DNA from: Streptococcus sp. Marseille-Q6470
Lineage (GTDB): Bacteria; Bacillota; Bacilli; Lactobacillales; Streptococcaceae
Direction of reading: 5' to 3'
Length of the DNA: 64,000 nucleotides
NCBI RefSeq assembly: GCF_946902905.1
Contig: NZ_OX336385.1
Coordinates: 1,422,501-1,486,500 of the forward strand
Shown: positions 9,523 through 17,437 of the stretch, in pieces
Numbering within the stretch: position 1 is the first letter of the stretch
Layout: every line of letters starts with the position of its first letter
Program-made: the position numbers and the translations under genes
The notes under the pieces: model-generated
Databases searched by the model: none
Seen by the model: the letters and a program-made list of their open reading frames with translations, nothing else
What the model was told of the DNA's origin: nothing

Positions 9523-9762
9523 ATGTTGTGGTCTATTATTGTCGGAGGCTTTATCGGCCTTGCAGCAGGAGCAATCACTAAAAAGGGTGGCTCAATGGGA
9601 GTAATTGCTAATATTTTTGCCGGTTTAATCGGTTCATCAGTAGGTCAATCTCTCCTTGGTACTTGGGGACCTTCACTAGCTGGTATGGCTATCATTCCAT
9701 CTATTGTTGGTGCAGTGATTGTAGTTTCTGTGGTATCATTCTTTTTGGGTAAAAAAGGTTAA
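9523..9762 (+). CDS. GlsB/YeaQ/YmgE family membrane protein
   Basis: The 79-residue protein starts at the ATG at 9523 behind a very strong RBS (gaaagggggg). Three hydrophobic helices with the family glycine pattern (GGFIGLAAGAITKKGGSMG, then FAGLIGSSVGQSLLGTWGP) are visible. GlsB proteins are induced by stress and usually sit beside gls24. It heads a cluster with AmaP, DUF2273, Gls24 and CsbD. A second paralogue lies at 33869-34099. Confidence 0.85.
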   Translation: MLWSIIVGGFIGLAAGAITKKGGSMGVIANIFAGLIGSSVGQSLLGTWGPSLAGMAIIPSIVGAVIVVSVVSFFLGKKG

Positions 9763-9847
9763 TGTTTTACTCGAAAGCAGACTATAGCTTTTAATATATA
9801 ATGACGGGTAAAGCTATGGTTTGTTGCACTAATTGAAAGGATTTTAT

Positions 9848-10411
9848 ATGTCAAAATCAAAGAAAATATTATTGTTTATTTTCTGTATTTTAATCTTGAC
9901 AATTTTCCTTCCTATTTTGATAGATTACCACCAGGTTAGTGATTTAGGGATTCAATTGCCGAGCTGGCGACAGACATCATTTGAATATTATCTCGCTAGA
10001 TATGTATTTTGGGGGCTTCTAGGCCTGTCTATCTTAGTTTTATTATGGATGTTAGTAATCCTGTTTTATCCTAGACAATATCTGGAAATAAAACTTGGAA
10101 CTAAAGATGATAATTTAAAACTAAAAAATTCAGCTATTGAAGGGTTTGTTCGATGCTTATTGGATGAACACAAGATGGTCAAAAATCCCAAAATTCAGGT
10201 ACATACTCGGAAAAAGAAATGTTTCGTTTATGTAGAAGGTACAGCTGTTCTTTCAGATAACATTGCTAACAAATTTGAAGTTGTTCAAAACGAAATCACT
10301 CAAGGATTGAAAGAATTCTTTGGTATTGATCGAGAGGTTAAACTGGAAGTTTCAGTGAAAGAATATGACCCTCAAAAAGCAGCTAAGAAAATTGTTAGTC
10401 GTGTAAAGTAA
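9848..10411 (+). CDS. amaP: Alkaline shock response membrane anchor AmaP
   Basis: The 187-residue protein has two N-terminal hydrophobic segments (about 6-24 and 50-75) and a soluble C-terminal domain (~90-187) resembling Asp23/Gls24. AmaP tethers Asp23-type proteins to the membrane. The ATG at 9848 follows a gaaagg RBS; an earlier in-frame TTG at 9833 overlaps that RBS and is unlikely. It precedes the DUF2273 gene by 11 bases in the stress operon. Confidence 0.82.
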   Translation: MSKSKKILLFIFCILILTIFLPILIDYHQVSDLGIQLPSWRQTSFEYYLARYVFWGLLGLSILVLLWMLVILFYPRQYLEIKLGTKDDNLKLKNSAIEGFVRCLLDEHKMVKNPKIQVHTRKKKCFVYVEGTAVLSDNIANKFEVVQNEITQGLKEFFGIDREVKLEVSVKEYDPQKAAKKIVSRVK

Positions 10412-10422
10412 GGAAGTAAAAA

Positions 10423-10593
10423 ATGGAATGGTTTAAAAAATATCAATACCCAATTCTAAGTGGTGTAGTAGGTATTATTCTAGCCTGCTTCATCCTATCC
10501 TTTGGTTTCTTTAAAACATTGTTCGTTTTAATCTGTGGAGCCTTAGGAATTTGGTTGGGATACTATGTACAGAAGAATTATTTAAATAAATAA
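10423..10593 (+). CDS. DUF2273 small membrane protein
   Basis: A 56-residue protein, starting MEWFKKYQYPILSG, contains two hydrophobic segments (about 11-29 and 32-48). This matches DUF2273, which sits between AmaP and Asp23/Gls24 in many Firmicutes. It has aaggaag as RBS and is followed 11 bases later by gls24. Its role is unknown; it presumably acts in the same membrane-bound Gls24 assembly. Confidence 0.8.
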   Translation: MEWFKKYQYPILSGVVGIILACFILSFGFFKTLFVLICGALGIWLGYYVQKNYLNK

Positions 10594-10604
10594 AGGAGTT
10601 TCAT

Positions 10605-11222
10605 ATGTCAAACGTAGAAAAAAATGTAAATGTAAATACTGAAAAAAAAGATGTTGTTGTTTCTAAAGATGTTCGCGGAGAATTAACTTACGAAGATAAA
10701 GTTATTCAAAAAATCATCGGTCTTTCACTAGATAGAGTCCCAGGACTATTACATGTGGATGGCGGATTCTTCTCAAATCTTACAGAAAAAATTGTTAACA
10801 CTAACGATGTAACACACGGTGTCAACGTTGAAGTTGGTAAAGAACAAGTAGCAGTTGACTTGAACGTTATCGTAGAGTACAGAAAAAACGTTCCAACTCT
10901 ATACAAGGAAATCAAAGACGTTATCGTATCAGAAGTTGCGAAAATGACTGATTTAGAAGTAGTTGAAGTTAACGTTAATGTTGTTGACATCAAAACTAAA
11001 GAACAACATGAAGCAGACTCAGTTAGCCTTCAAGATCGTGTAACTGACGTAGCAGAATCAACAGGCGAGTTTGCGTCAGAACAATTTTCTAGAGTGAAAG
11101 CTGGAATCGGTTCAGGTGTTGAAAAACTTGGCGAAGGCGCTGAATTTGTTCAAGAAAAAGTTGGCGAGGGTGTTGAAACTGTTAAAGATGCTGCAGCCAA
11201 AGCAGAACCACGTGTTCAATAA
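10605..11222 (+). CDS. gls24: Asp23/Gls24 family envelope stress protein
   Basis: The 205-residue protein has the Asp23 domain at residues ~25-130 (GELTYEDKVIQKIIG at the start, then VEVGKEQVAVDLNVIVEY). A C-terminal low-complexity amphipathic tail (~140-205) carries repeated GEGAEFVQEKVGEGVE-type units. Gls24 proteins are abundant and induced by envelope, bile or alkaline stress, and are tethered by AmaP. The tail resembles CsbD-type sequence, encoded by the next gene. Confidence 0.9.
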   Translation: MSNVEKNVNVNTEKKDVVVSKDVRGELTYEDKVIQKIIGLSLDRVPGLLHVDGGFFSNLTEKIVNTNDVTHGVNVEVGKEQVAVDLNVIVEYRKNVPTLYKEIKDVIVSEVAKMTDLEVVEVNVNVVDIKTKEQHEADSVSLQDRVTDVAESTGEFASEQFSRVKAGIGSGVEKLGEGAEFVQEKVGEGVETVKDAAAKAEPRVQ

Positions 11223-11259
11223 TTACTAATTTAGAAAAAAATAAAAGGAGGACATACTT

Positions 11260-11466
11260 ATGTCTACAGAAGAAAAATTCAACCAAGCAGCAGGATCTGT
11301 TAAAGAAGGCGTTGGCAAATTGATCGGCGATAAAGAACTTGAAAGCGAAGGAGCTGCTGAAAAAGTTGCTTCTAAAGTGAAAGAAGTCGCTGAAGATGCA
11401 AAAGACGCTATTGAAGGCGCTGTTGAAGGTGTTAAAAACATCTTTAAAAAAGACGACGCTAAATAG
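11260..11466 (+). CDS. CsbD family general stress protein
   Basis: The 68-residue, highly charged protein starts [21 protein letters not shown] and has the CsbD pattern of short Gly-Lys-Glu helices. A strong aggagg RBS precedes it. It is the last gene of the stress cluster before a terminator. CsbD-like proteins are stress-induced but have no agreed biochemical function. Confidence 0.85.
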   Translation: MSTEEKFNQAAGSVKEGVGKLIGDKELESEGAAEKVASKVKEVAEDAKDAIEGAVEGVKNIFKKDDAK

Positions 11467-11497
11467 TAAAATTTTAGTAATCTTGCTATTTTCCTTG

Positions 11498-11524
11498 AAA
11501 ACACTCCTAACTGGGGGTGTTTTT
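11498..11524 (+). terminator. Terminator of the stress cluster
   Basis: A 9-bp stem (AAACACTCC/GGGGTGTTT, one G-T pair) with a 6-base loop and a T run. Confidence 0.8.
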
Positions 11525-11563
11525 GTTATTCGTTTTTATCAATGCACGTTTTATAGAGAAAAA

Positions 11564-11596
11564 AAGAATACAGGACAAACAAATTCCTGTATTCTT
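11564..11596 (-). terminator. Terminator of minus-strand small ORF, copy 2
   Basis: The same 11-bp stem AAGAATACAGG/CCTGTATTCTT as copy 1, followed by a T run on the minus strand. Confidence 0.8.
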
Positions 11597-11604
11597 AAAA
11601 TTAC

Positions 11605-11754
11605 TTAGAACAGATATGATAATGATACGACTAACATGATTATAGTGCAAATTATTTTTACGATTTTTGCATGTTGTTTGAACAATTTATCAGAGAAAAG
11701 ACTCAAAATAAGAGCAATCCAAAACACGGTAGTTCTTAAAATAAAAATAGTCAT
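11605..11754 (-). CDS. Small membrane protein, 49 residues (copy 2)
   Basis: A minus-strand ATG at 11754 with RBS aaggag opens a 49-codon frame starting MTIFILRTTVFWIALILSLF and ending SLSYLF. It is paralogous to the ORF at 8815-8967: the MTxxxLRT start, the SxKLFKQHxK linker and the terminal YLF are shared, while the hydrophobic segments differ freely. Retention of frame, RBS, promoter and terminator despite divergence supports real coding. Function unknown; type I toxin-like or stress peptide roles are possible but unsupported. Confidence 0.7.
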   Translation of the reverse strand: MTIFILRTTVFWIALILSLFSDKLFKQHAKIVKIICTIIMLVVSLSYLF

Positions 11755-11811
11755 GGTCCATACTCCTTTCGTTATTTTACCAAGCCAATAATTAAGTTGA
11801 ATAGCAATGAA

Positions 11812-11832
11812 CTAATCTTCAAATATGTCCAT
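11812..11832 (-). CDS. Possible 6-codon upstream ORF in small-protein leader (copy 2)
   Basis: Minus-strand ATG-GAC-ATA-TTT-GAA-GAT-TAG encodes MDIFED, matching MDMFEN of copy 1 with the length, frame and TAG stop conserved. Confidence 0.35.
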   Translation of the reverse strand: MDIFED

Positions 11833-11888
11833 CTGTCCTGAAGAAAGGTTTATTCTTTGATTATTAATCGGTTTCTCTATCTATCTTT

Positions 11889-11918
11889 ATTATAGTACAA
11901 AGATCCTTATTAAACCAA
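11889..11918 (-). promoter_or_regulatory. Promoter of minus-strand small protein, copy 2
   Basis: Minus-strand TATAAT (11889-11894) with a TTGGTT-like -35 box 18 bases upstream; it corresponds to the copy 1 promoter. Confidence 0.6.
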
Positions 11919-11949
11919 TAAATGTATTTATTTTTAGTGCTCCTATTTT

Positions 11950-11975
11950 TGAGAGCGCTTGAAATATGTTATAAT
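11950..11975 (+). promoter_or_regulatory. Promoter of the YesL-YesM-YesN operon with candidate cre site
   Basis: An extended -10 box TGTTATAAT ends at 11975. Just upstream, TGAGAGCGCTTGAA (11950-11963) resembles the CcpA catabolite-responsive element around a perfect AGCGCT core, though several outer positions deviate. Carbon-catabolite control would suit a sugar-sensing operon. Confidence 0.45.
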
Positions 11976-12005
11976 AAAACTAGATTAATGTATAGGAGGC
12001 AAACC

Positions 12006-12620
12006 GTGGGAAATTTCATTGAGCTAGTCTTTCATCGTTTCTTTTTGGGGATGATTGCGACGGCTTATTTTTGGTTATTGACACTAGCAGGAGGAGTGGT
12101 CTTTGGTATAGCACCCGCTAGTGCAACTCTCATGAGTTTATTTGCTGAAAACGGCTATTCTTACCGTGCTTATCGTTTCAAGGAAGCATGGGCTTTATTT
12201 AAGAGCAATTTTGTCAAAAGTAATCTCAGTTTCTACACCTTTATAGGGATTGACTTGATCTTGATTTATGGCTTGTATCTGATGATTCAGTTGCCAAACC
12301 AGACCATTATCCACTTGGCAGCAACATTTCTAAATATCTTTTTAGTAGCCTTGGTATTTTTGGCCTATACGGTATCTTTAAAGTTACAGGTTTACTTTGA
12401 ATTGTCCTATAAAAACACCTTAAAGCTTGCCTTTATCGGAATTTTTATGAGTTTATCAGCAGTGGCCAAGGTTCTATTTGGTAGCGTCTTGTTAGCCATT
12501 ATTGGCTTCTATATGCCAGCCCTCATCGCTTTTGTAGGTATTGGGATGTGGCACTTCTTTATTAGTGATTTATTGGAGCCTGTTTATGAAAGTATTCATG
12601 AAAAATTGGCAACCAAATAA
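12006..12620 (+). CDS. YesL-like DUF624 membrane protein
   Basis: The 204-residue protein starts at GTG 12006 after a strong RBS (aggagg). It has about five hydrophobic segments and the DUF624 pattern with the APASATL motif near residue 37. DUF624 proteins accompany YesM/YesN-type two-component systems and carbohydrate ABC transporters in Firmicutes. Here the gene overlaps the following histidine kinase by 35 bases, pointing to coupled translation. It is equivalent in position to the gene before TCS07 in pneumococcus. Confidence 0.8.
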   Translation: MGNFIELVFHRFFLGMIATAYFWLLTLAGGVVFGIAPASATLMSLFAENGYSYRAYRFKEAWALFKSNFVKSNLSFYTFIGIDLILIYGLYLMIQLPNQTIIHLAATFLNIFLVALVFLAYTVSLKLQVYFELSYKNTLKLAFIGIFMSLSAVAKVLFGSVLLAIIGFYMPALIAFVGIGMWHFFISDLLEPVYESIHEKLATK

Positions 12621-14271
12621 GACCAAACAATTCCGCCTCCACTCACTCCTAAGAATCTATAGTCTGGTGATGATTATCATCATTTCCTGCTTTGCTCTCT
12701 TGATTTCTTATGCAGACTGGGATATGCGTGAAAGGGAAGCCAATCGTGTCGGTCAGCGTGTTCTCGCTCGAACAGTTGATGAGGTTGAATACTATTATCG
12801 AGAGTCAACCCGTCTAGCCCAGAGTTTAGTGGATAATCAAGCTCGGATTGAAGGAATTTACAAGTATTTTAGCCTTAGTACGCCAGATTATTTTTATTGG
12901 CAGTTAGAACGCAAGGCGTCACCCTATATTTCCGTTTCTATTTATGAAAATATCGATGATATATACGTGCGAAACGATTTTGTAACAGGTATTTCGATTG
13001 TTCTACAGGATTCAACAGATGTATTTGTTTCCAAAAAAGGAAACAGAGGTGGACAGAAAATTCCAGCTGAGAGCTTTAAACCGGATGCTAATAGTTTCGC
13101 TGTTCCAGTGTCTGATCCCATCTCGGACCAGGCTTTAGGGGTCATTTATATTTCCGTAGAACCAGAAGTTCTCTATAAAGCGATTGACAATACTAGGGGA
13201 ACAATTCCTGTAGCAGTAACAGTCATTGCACCATATGAAACAGATATGTTCTATATTGGAGCGAAGGGAACGAATGAGTCTTGGTTGGTAGGAACAACTG
13301 CCCATGGTTATCAAGTTCGAGTAGCTGTACCAAAGGATTATGTTTGGAGTGGGACTTTAGCGAGTTCGGCACTTATTTTAGGTTTGAGCGCCCTCTTTAT
13401 CATCATTTTATATATGACCTTAAGAAGGACTTTTTCTGACTATCAAAGTCAGGTTGTGGACTTGGTGGACTCTATCCAAGCCATTACTAAGGGAGAGCAG
13501 ACCAAGAGAATCGACACAGATAAAAAGGACCAGGAACTGCTACTAATTGCTGAGTCGACAAATGATATGTTGGATCGACTAGAAAGTAATATTCACGATA
13601 TTTATCAACTGGAACTCAATCAAAAAGATGCCAACATGCGAGCCTTACAAGCTCAAATTAATCCGCATTTCATGTACAATACTCTGGAATTTTTGCGGAT
13701 GTACGCGGTGATGGAAAATCAAAATGAACTAGCAGATATCATCTATGAGTTCAGTAGCCTCCTGCGCAATAATATCTCTGATGAGCGAGAAACGACCCTC
13801 AAACAAGAAGTGGAGTTTTGTCGGAAGTACAGTTATCTCTGTATGGTTCGCTATCCAAAATCCATTGCCTATGGATTTAAGATTGACCCTGAATTGGAAG
13901 AAATGCGTATTCCAAAGTTCACTCTCCAACCGTTAGTGGAAAATTATTTTGCCCATGGAGTTGATCACAGAAGAACAGATAATGTTATCAGTATCAAGGC
14001 TTTGAAAAAAGATGGCTATGTCGAAATCTTAGTAACCGATAATGGCCGTGGGATGTCTGCTGAAAAACTAGCGGAAATTCAAGCTAAACTGGCTCAAAGA
14101 ACCTTTGAACACACAGCAGATTATAAGGGGCAACAACAGTCTATTGGGATTGTTAATATCCACGAACGCTTTGTGCTCTACTTTGGAGACCGCTATAACA
14201 TCAATGTAGAATCAGCTGAACAAAAAGGTGTTCAATATAGAATCACCATCCAGGATGAAGAGAAAGGATAA
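12586..14271 (+). CDS. Sensor histidine kinase, YesM/LytS-type (TCS07-like)
   Basis: The ~561-residue kinase has a membrane segment near residues 25-45, an extracellular sensor region of ~220 residues, a second membrane segment near 260-285, a HAMP region, and a His_kinase domain with the phospho-acceptor in QAQINPHFMYNTLEF (His361). A HATPase domain with NGRGMS and GIGIVNI-like boxes follows. The ATG at 12586, with a ggag RBS, overlaps the upstream gene. YesM-type kinases sense sugars or glycans; the pneumococcal counterpart TCS07 has been linked to host glycan use. The ligand here is inferred. Confidence 0.88.
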   Translation: MKVFMKNWQPNKTKQFRLHSLLRIYSLVMIIIISCFALLISYADWDMREREANRVGQRVLARTVDEVEYYYRESTRLAQSLVDNQARIEGIYKYFSLSTPDYFYWQLERKASPYISVSIYENIDDIYVRNDFVTGISIVLQDSTDVFVSKKGNRGGQKIPAESFKPDANSFAVPVSDPISDQALGVIYISVEPEVLYKAIDNTRGTIPVAVTVIAPYETDMFYIGAKGTNESWLVGTTAHGYQVRVAVPKDYVWSGTLASSALILGLSALFIIILYMTLRRTFSDYQSQVVDLVDSIQAITKGEQTKRIDTDKKDQELLLIAESTNDMLDRLESNIHDIYQLELNQKDANMRALQAQINPHFMYNTLEFLRMYAVMENQNELADIIYEFSSLLRNNISDERETTLKQEVEFCRKYSYLCMVRYPKSIAYGFKIDPELEEMRIPKFTLQPLVENYFAHGVDHRRTDNVISIKALKKDGYVEILVTDNGRGMSAEKLAEIQAKLAQRTFEHTADYKGQQQSIGIVNIHERFVLYFGDRYNINVESAEQKGVQYRITIQDEEKG

Positions 14272-14273
14272 AC

Positions 14274-15560
14274 ATGTATAAAGTACTATTAGTTGACGAT
14301 GAGTACATGATTACAGAAGGACTTAAGCGTTTGATCCCCTTTGAAAAATGGGATATGGAAGTCGTTGCAACAGCCAATCATGCTGACGACGCTTTGGACT
14401 ATGTTCGAGAACATCCCGTAGATATCGTCATTTCTGATGTCAACATGCCTGGCAAGACAGGACTTGAAATGATTGGGGAAATGAAGGAACTCTTGCCAGA
14501 GGCTTACTATATCCTTCTTTCCGGCTATCAAGAATTTGACTATGTCAAGAAAGCTATGAACCTCAATGTAGTAGATTATCTTGTAAAACCAGTGGATAAG
14601 GTTGAACTGGAGCATTTACTTGAGAAAATCCTTGGTCAACTTCGTGAGAAAGTGCATGAGCCAGAAATGTTAAGTCAAAAGTTAGACGACGAAGCATTTA
14701 AAGCACACCTGTCTCAAAAAGAAAACTGGTGGATTGGACTCTCCCAAGAGAAACAAGGGGATTTTGTCATTCCTTACTATGTTTTAGGTCAGGACTGGCA
14801 GATTGTGATTGCAGCTCAGAAATTCGATGGTTTACTTGTCATGCCTTTTGAGTTACCTTATCAGGCCAACTTTGAAAAATGGAAATTTGACGTTGAAAAA
14901 GCACTCTTCTATGGGACTGTAAATCTGGATCAATCTGAAAGTCTCTTTTCTTATTATGAACCTATTTATCGCGTTATTATCCAGGGAAATCTTCAGCAGA
15001 TTATCGAAGAGTTGAATCTACTTGAGAAGATTGTGTTGGAAAACACACCGAGGGTATCCATCACCAAGCAACTCTTTACTCAGTTTGTGATGGACGTCTT
15101 CCATCTCTTTGAACATCTGAAAGCAGATGATATGACAGATATTGTCAAAAGAATTCATGCCATTACAAACTTTGAAGATTTAGTGGCTTATACCAAGGAA
15201 ACCTTGACGTCCTTCTTTGGTCAATATCGTATGAATGAAAATGTCGTCAGTGTACTTGAAGTTATTGGTAGAGACTATAAAAAAGAACTTTCTCTCAAGG
15301 ATATCAGCAAGGATCTTTTTATCAATCCTGTGTATTTAGGTCAGTTAATCAAGAAGGAAACCAATTCAACCTTTGCAGAACTCCTAAATAAGCAACGGAT
15401 TAAGGCAGCCCAGCAACTTTTACTATCTACCAATGATAGTATTGAGGATATTTGCTATACGGTCGGTTATAGTAATGTAGGGTATTTCTACAAGGTCTTT
15501 CGAAAACTATGTGGAAAGTCTCCGAAGGCCTACCGCAAGCAGATTGAAGTCACCCTCTAA
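14274..15560 (+). CDS. Response regulator, YesN/AraC type (TCS07-like)
   Basis: The 428-residue protein has an N-terminal receiver domain with LVDDE at the start, phospho-acceptor Asp55 in ISDVNMPG and the conserved Lys in YLVKPVDK. A long linker leads to a C-terminal AraC-type double helix-turn-helix (about residues 325-425), with the signature VGYSNVGYFYKVFRKLCGKSP-like segment. It starts two bases after the kinase gene. It probably activates carbohydrate uptake or glycosidase genes elsewhere. Confidence 0.9.
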   Translation: MYKVLLVDDEYMITEGLKRLIPFEKWDMEVVATANHADDALDYVREHPVDIVISDVNMPGKTGLEMIGEMKELLPEAYYILLSGYQEFDYVKKAMNLNVVDYLVKPVDKVELEHLLEKILGQLREKVHEPEMLSQKLDDEAFKAHLSQKENWWIGLSQEKQGDFVIPYYVLGQDWQIVIAAQKFDGLLVMPFELPYQANFEKWKFDVEKALFYGTVNLDQSESLFSYYEPIYRVIIQGNLQQIIEELNLLEKIVLENTPRVSITKQLFTQFVMDVFHLFEHLKADDMTDIVKRIHAITNFEDLVAYTKETLTSFFGQYRMNENVVSVLEVIGRDYKKELSLKDISKDLFINPVYLGQLIKKETNSTFAELLNKQRIKAAQQLLLSTNDSIEDICYTVGYSNVGYFYKVFRKLCGKSPKAYRKQIEVTL

Positions 15561-15621
15561 CTTTTGTTATCCATCTTAAAATATGCTATAATAAATTCAA
15601 AAATATGAGGAGGTTACTTTT

Positions 15622-16152
15622 ATGAAAAAGAAACCAGTCTATCTATGGGTTTTATTGGTCTTATCAGCGATTAATTCAGCCTTGGCAATAGTTGGAATAT
15701 TCACTCCAGTACCTAGTAAGGACGCCCTTCGTGCTAGCCAAGAAAATGTTGGGACACTTAGTGCTCAACAAATAGAAGATGCTGTTAACTATGCCCACCA
15801 AGTGTCAGAGTCATCTCACTCTATTTTTAACACGATACTCATTATTCTATCTGCTATCCTAGTTGTAGTAGCCTTTGTTTTCTTAATTCGTAAGAACCTG
15901 CAGTTGGCAAACTACACCTATGTTGGATATGCCTTGCTAGCTATTGTTGGACTAGTCTATGACAATATGAATTTACAAGATGCTATGCAATTGATTAAAG
16001 ATGACACCCTACGTTTAGGAATGGAAGTCATGTCAAAAGTAACCACTATCATATTCATCGTCATCAATGTTATCTTTTTGGGAATCGTCTTCTATAAAAT
16101 ATGGCGTCAGCAAAAGGAATTAACAGAATCTCAAGAGGAAGAACTCGCCTAA
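15622..16152 (+). CDS. Hypothetical membrane protein, four predicted segments
   Basis: The 176-residue protein begins MKKKPVYLWVLLVLSAINSALAIVG. It has a first membrane segment, a ~35-residue extracytoplasmic loop rich in Ser/Gln/Glu, and three more hydrophobic segments (about 72-92, 98-116, 142-165). The C-terminus is acidic. A strong aggagg RBS precedes it. It lies in the same position as a conserved hypothetical gene after pneumococcal TCS07. No domain is recognised. Confidence 0.75.
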   Translation: MKKKPVYLWVLLVLSAINSALAIVGIFTPVPSKDALRASQENVGTLSAQQIEDAVNYAHQVSESSHSIFNTILIILSAILVVVAFVFLIRKNLQLANYTYVGYALLAIVGLVYDNMNLQDAMQLIKDDTLRLGMEVMSKVTTIIFIVINVIFLGIVFYKIWRQQKELTESQEEELA

Positions 16153-16155
16153 GAG

Positions 16156-16184
16156 TTGACAAAGGATAACTATCAAGATACAAT
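16156..16184 (+). promoter_or_regulatory. nrdI promoter lying inside a terminator
   Basis: TTGACA (16156-16161), exactly 17 bases, TACAAT (16179-16184). The -10 box sits across the loop of the terminator hairpin at 16166-16196. Transcription should start near 16191, beyond most of the hairpin, so the same bases end the upstream transcript and start the nrdI one. Confidence 0.7.
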
Positions 16185-16202
16185 CTTGGTAGTTATTTTT
16201 TT
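16166..16202 (+). terminator. Terminator between membrane gene and nrdI
   Basis: A 14-bp stem ATAACTATCAAGAT/ATCTTGGTAGTTAT (one G-T pair) with loop ACA and a T7 run. It overlaps the nrdI promoter. Confidence 0.85.
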
Positions 16203-16227
16203 GGATTCGAGAAAGAGGGAGGAAAAG

Positions 16228-16695
16228 ATGAAAAAAATTTCCTTAGTTTATATCAGTCTAAGCGGCAACACGGAGAGTTTTGTAACACGTTTGAAAGCTT
16301 ATTTGTTGGAGCAGTATACGAATATTGATGTGGAAAAAATTCATATTAAAGACTTGGTCAAGGAAGGAGAAGACTTCTTTGAGATGACCAACCCATATGT
16401 GGCTTTTCTACCCACTTACCTAGAAGGTGGCAATGGGGTTGACAATGGAGATGTGGAAATCTTGACCACTCCAGTAGGTGACTTTATCGCATATGGTGAT
16501 AATGCTAGCAAGTGTTTTGGTGTCGTAGGATCGGGTAACCGCAATTTTAACAACCAATACTGTTTGACCGCCAAACAATATAGCCAGCGCTTTGGTTTTC
16601 CAGTCCTAGCCGACTTTGAAATGCGTGGTATGTTGGGAGACATCAAGAAGGTTGCTGGGATTATTGCAGAGCTTTATGAACTTGAATCCTTGTAA
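16228..16695 (+). CDS. nrdI: NrdI flavodoxin-like ribonucleotide reductase accessory protein
   Basis: The 155-residue product starts [19 protein letters not shown]. It contains a flavodoxin-type phosphate-binding loop (SLSGNTESF) and the [12 protein letters not shown] motif near residue 100 typical of NrdI. NrdI supplies oxidant for assembly of the dimanganese cofactor of class Ib ribonucleotide reductase. The ATG at 16228 follows aggga/ggagg; the longer upstream frame starts inside the terminator and is not used. The nrdE/nrdF genes are not in this window. Confidence 0.88.
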   Translation: MKKISLVYISLSGNTESFVTRLKAYLLEQYTNIDVEKIHIKDLVKEGEDFFEMTNPYVAFLPTYLEGGNGVDNGDVEILTTPVGDFIAYGDNASKCFGVVGSGNRNFNNQYCLTAKQYSQRFGFPVLADFEMRGMLGDIKKVAGIIAELYELESL

Positions 16696-16765
16696 GAGGA
16701 TAGAGTTGCTGGGCTAGATTTTTATCCCAAGGATCATAGAACTATTTCAAAAGAGAACAGTTCAA

Positions 16766-16975
16766 ATGAGTAAATTACAGAGATCATTTTTAAAGTATAT
16801 AAAACGTAAACCAAGCTTCAAGGATATTATGCTATGCAGTGCCTTGCTACTATTAGCGATTGCTCTGCTACTGTTCTCTGAGAAAATTTTTGATGAAAAT
16901 GTAGCACCAGTAGGAACCATGGTATCATTAGGGATTGTTATCCTGGTAGGAATCTTAGCTGTCAGAAATAAATAA
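16766..16975 (+). CDS. Small hypothetical membrane protein
   Basis: The 69-residue protein has a basic N-terminus (SKLQRSFLKYIKRKPSFKD) and two hydrophobic segments (about 22-38 and 48-66) separated by a short acidic loop. The RBS is weak (gagaa), 71 bases after nrdI. It ends in a strong bidirectional terminator. No family is recognised. Confidence 0.6.
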   Translation: MSKLQRSFLKYIKRKPSFKDIMLCSALLLLAIALLLFSEKIFDENVAPVGTMVSLGIVILVGILAVRNK

Positions 16976-17008
16976 AAAGACTCGAGAAATGTCATCTCGA
17001 GTCTTTTT
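16974..17008. terminator. Bidirectional terminator between convergent small genes
   Basis: A 14-bp perfect stem (AAAAAGACTCGAGA and complement) with a 7-base loop; A and T runs lie on either side. Confidence 0.88.
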
Positions 17009-17009
17009 G

Positions 17010-17258
17010 TTAGTTGCGAATTTCGTCAACGATTTCTTTTGAAATGGGAATCCCTAAACGGTAGCCTTTATTCACGTAATCAATGACATCATTGATATTT
17101 TCTATCGTTTGGATTTTTTCTTTGATAGTTGCACGAAAATCTTGATCTTTCAATAGTTGGTCCTGAATCAGTCTTTGAAGTTTCTCTTTTTCATATTTGT
17201 TGACAAGAAAGAGAAAAAGAAGACTGATAACAACTAAGATATAAGCATATTGGCTCAT
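17010..17258 (-). CDS. Small membrane-anchored coiled-coil protein
   Basis: The 82-residue protein has one N-terminal membrane segment (residues 5-19) and a charged helical remainder (KYEKEKLQRLIQDQLLKDQ...), suggesting a single-pass anchor with a cytoplasmic helix. The ggga RBS lies 9 bases upstream. It is on the same strand as argS but separated from it by the 530-base hairpin array. Function unknown. Confidence 0.6.
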   Translation of the reverse strand: MSQYAYILVVISLLFLFLVNKYEKEKLQRLIQDQLLKDQDFRATIKEKIQTIENINDVIDYVNKGYRLGIPISKEIVDEIRN

Positions 17259-17361
17259 AAAAATTCTCCCTAGGTGATAAAGAAGTAAGTGGTTAGAGAA
17301 AAACGAATATCCTTCGCCTTTCGACTGGTAATACTGCAGCTCCTAGGCACTTGTTATTTGT

Positions 17362-17437
17362 TTAGATGAATTAGTAAGGCGTTTAGGCAAGTCGCCTCAT
17401 TTACGACGTCGTGGTCCCTAAATCGATTATATTTAGG
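17362..17437. repeat. Hairpin-array repeat unit, copy A
   Basis: This 76-base unit runs from TTAGATGAATTAGTAA to the first CGATTAT-loop hairpin and contains the palindrome ACGACGTCGT. It matches 17625-17700 with about five differences. The changes at 17378 and 17391-17393 fall in a GCG...CGC stem. Confidence 0.85.

Larger units (their letters stand above)
11530..11930. repeat. Duplicated segment, copy 2 (small membrane protein unit)
   Basis: Direct repeat of the segment at 8690-9130; see that entry. The terminator, ORF, upstream mini-ORF and promoter are all present here too. Confidence 0.75.

Noticed and set aside
11922..12005. Longer N-terminus for the YesL-like protein
   Set aside because: That extension runs through the promoter -10 box; the GTG at 12006 has a strong RBS.
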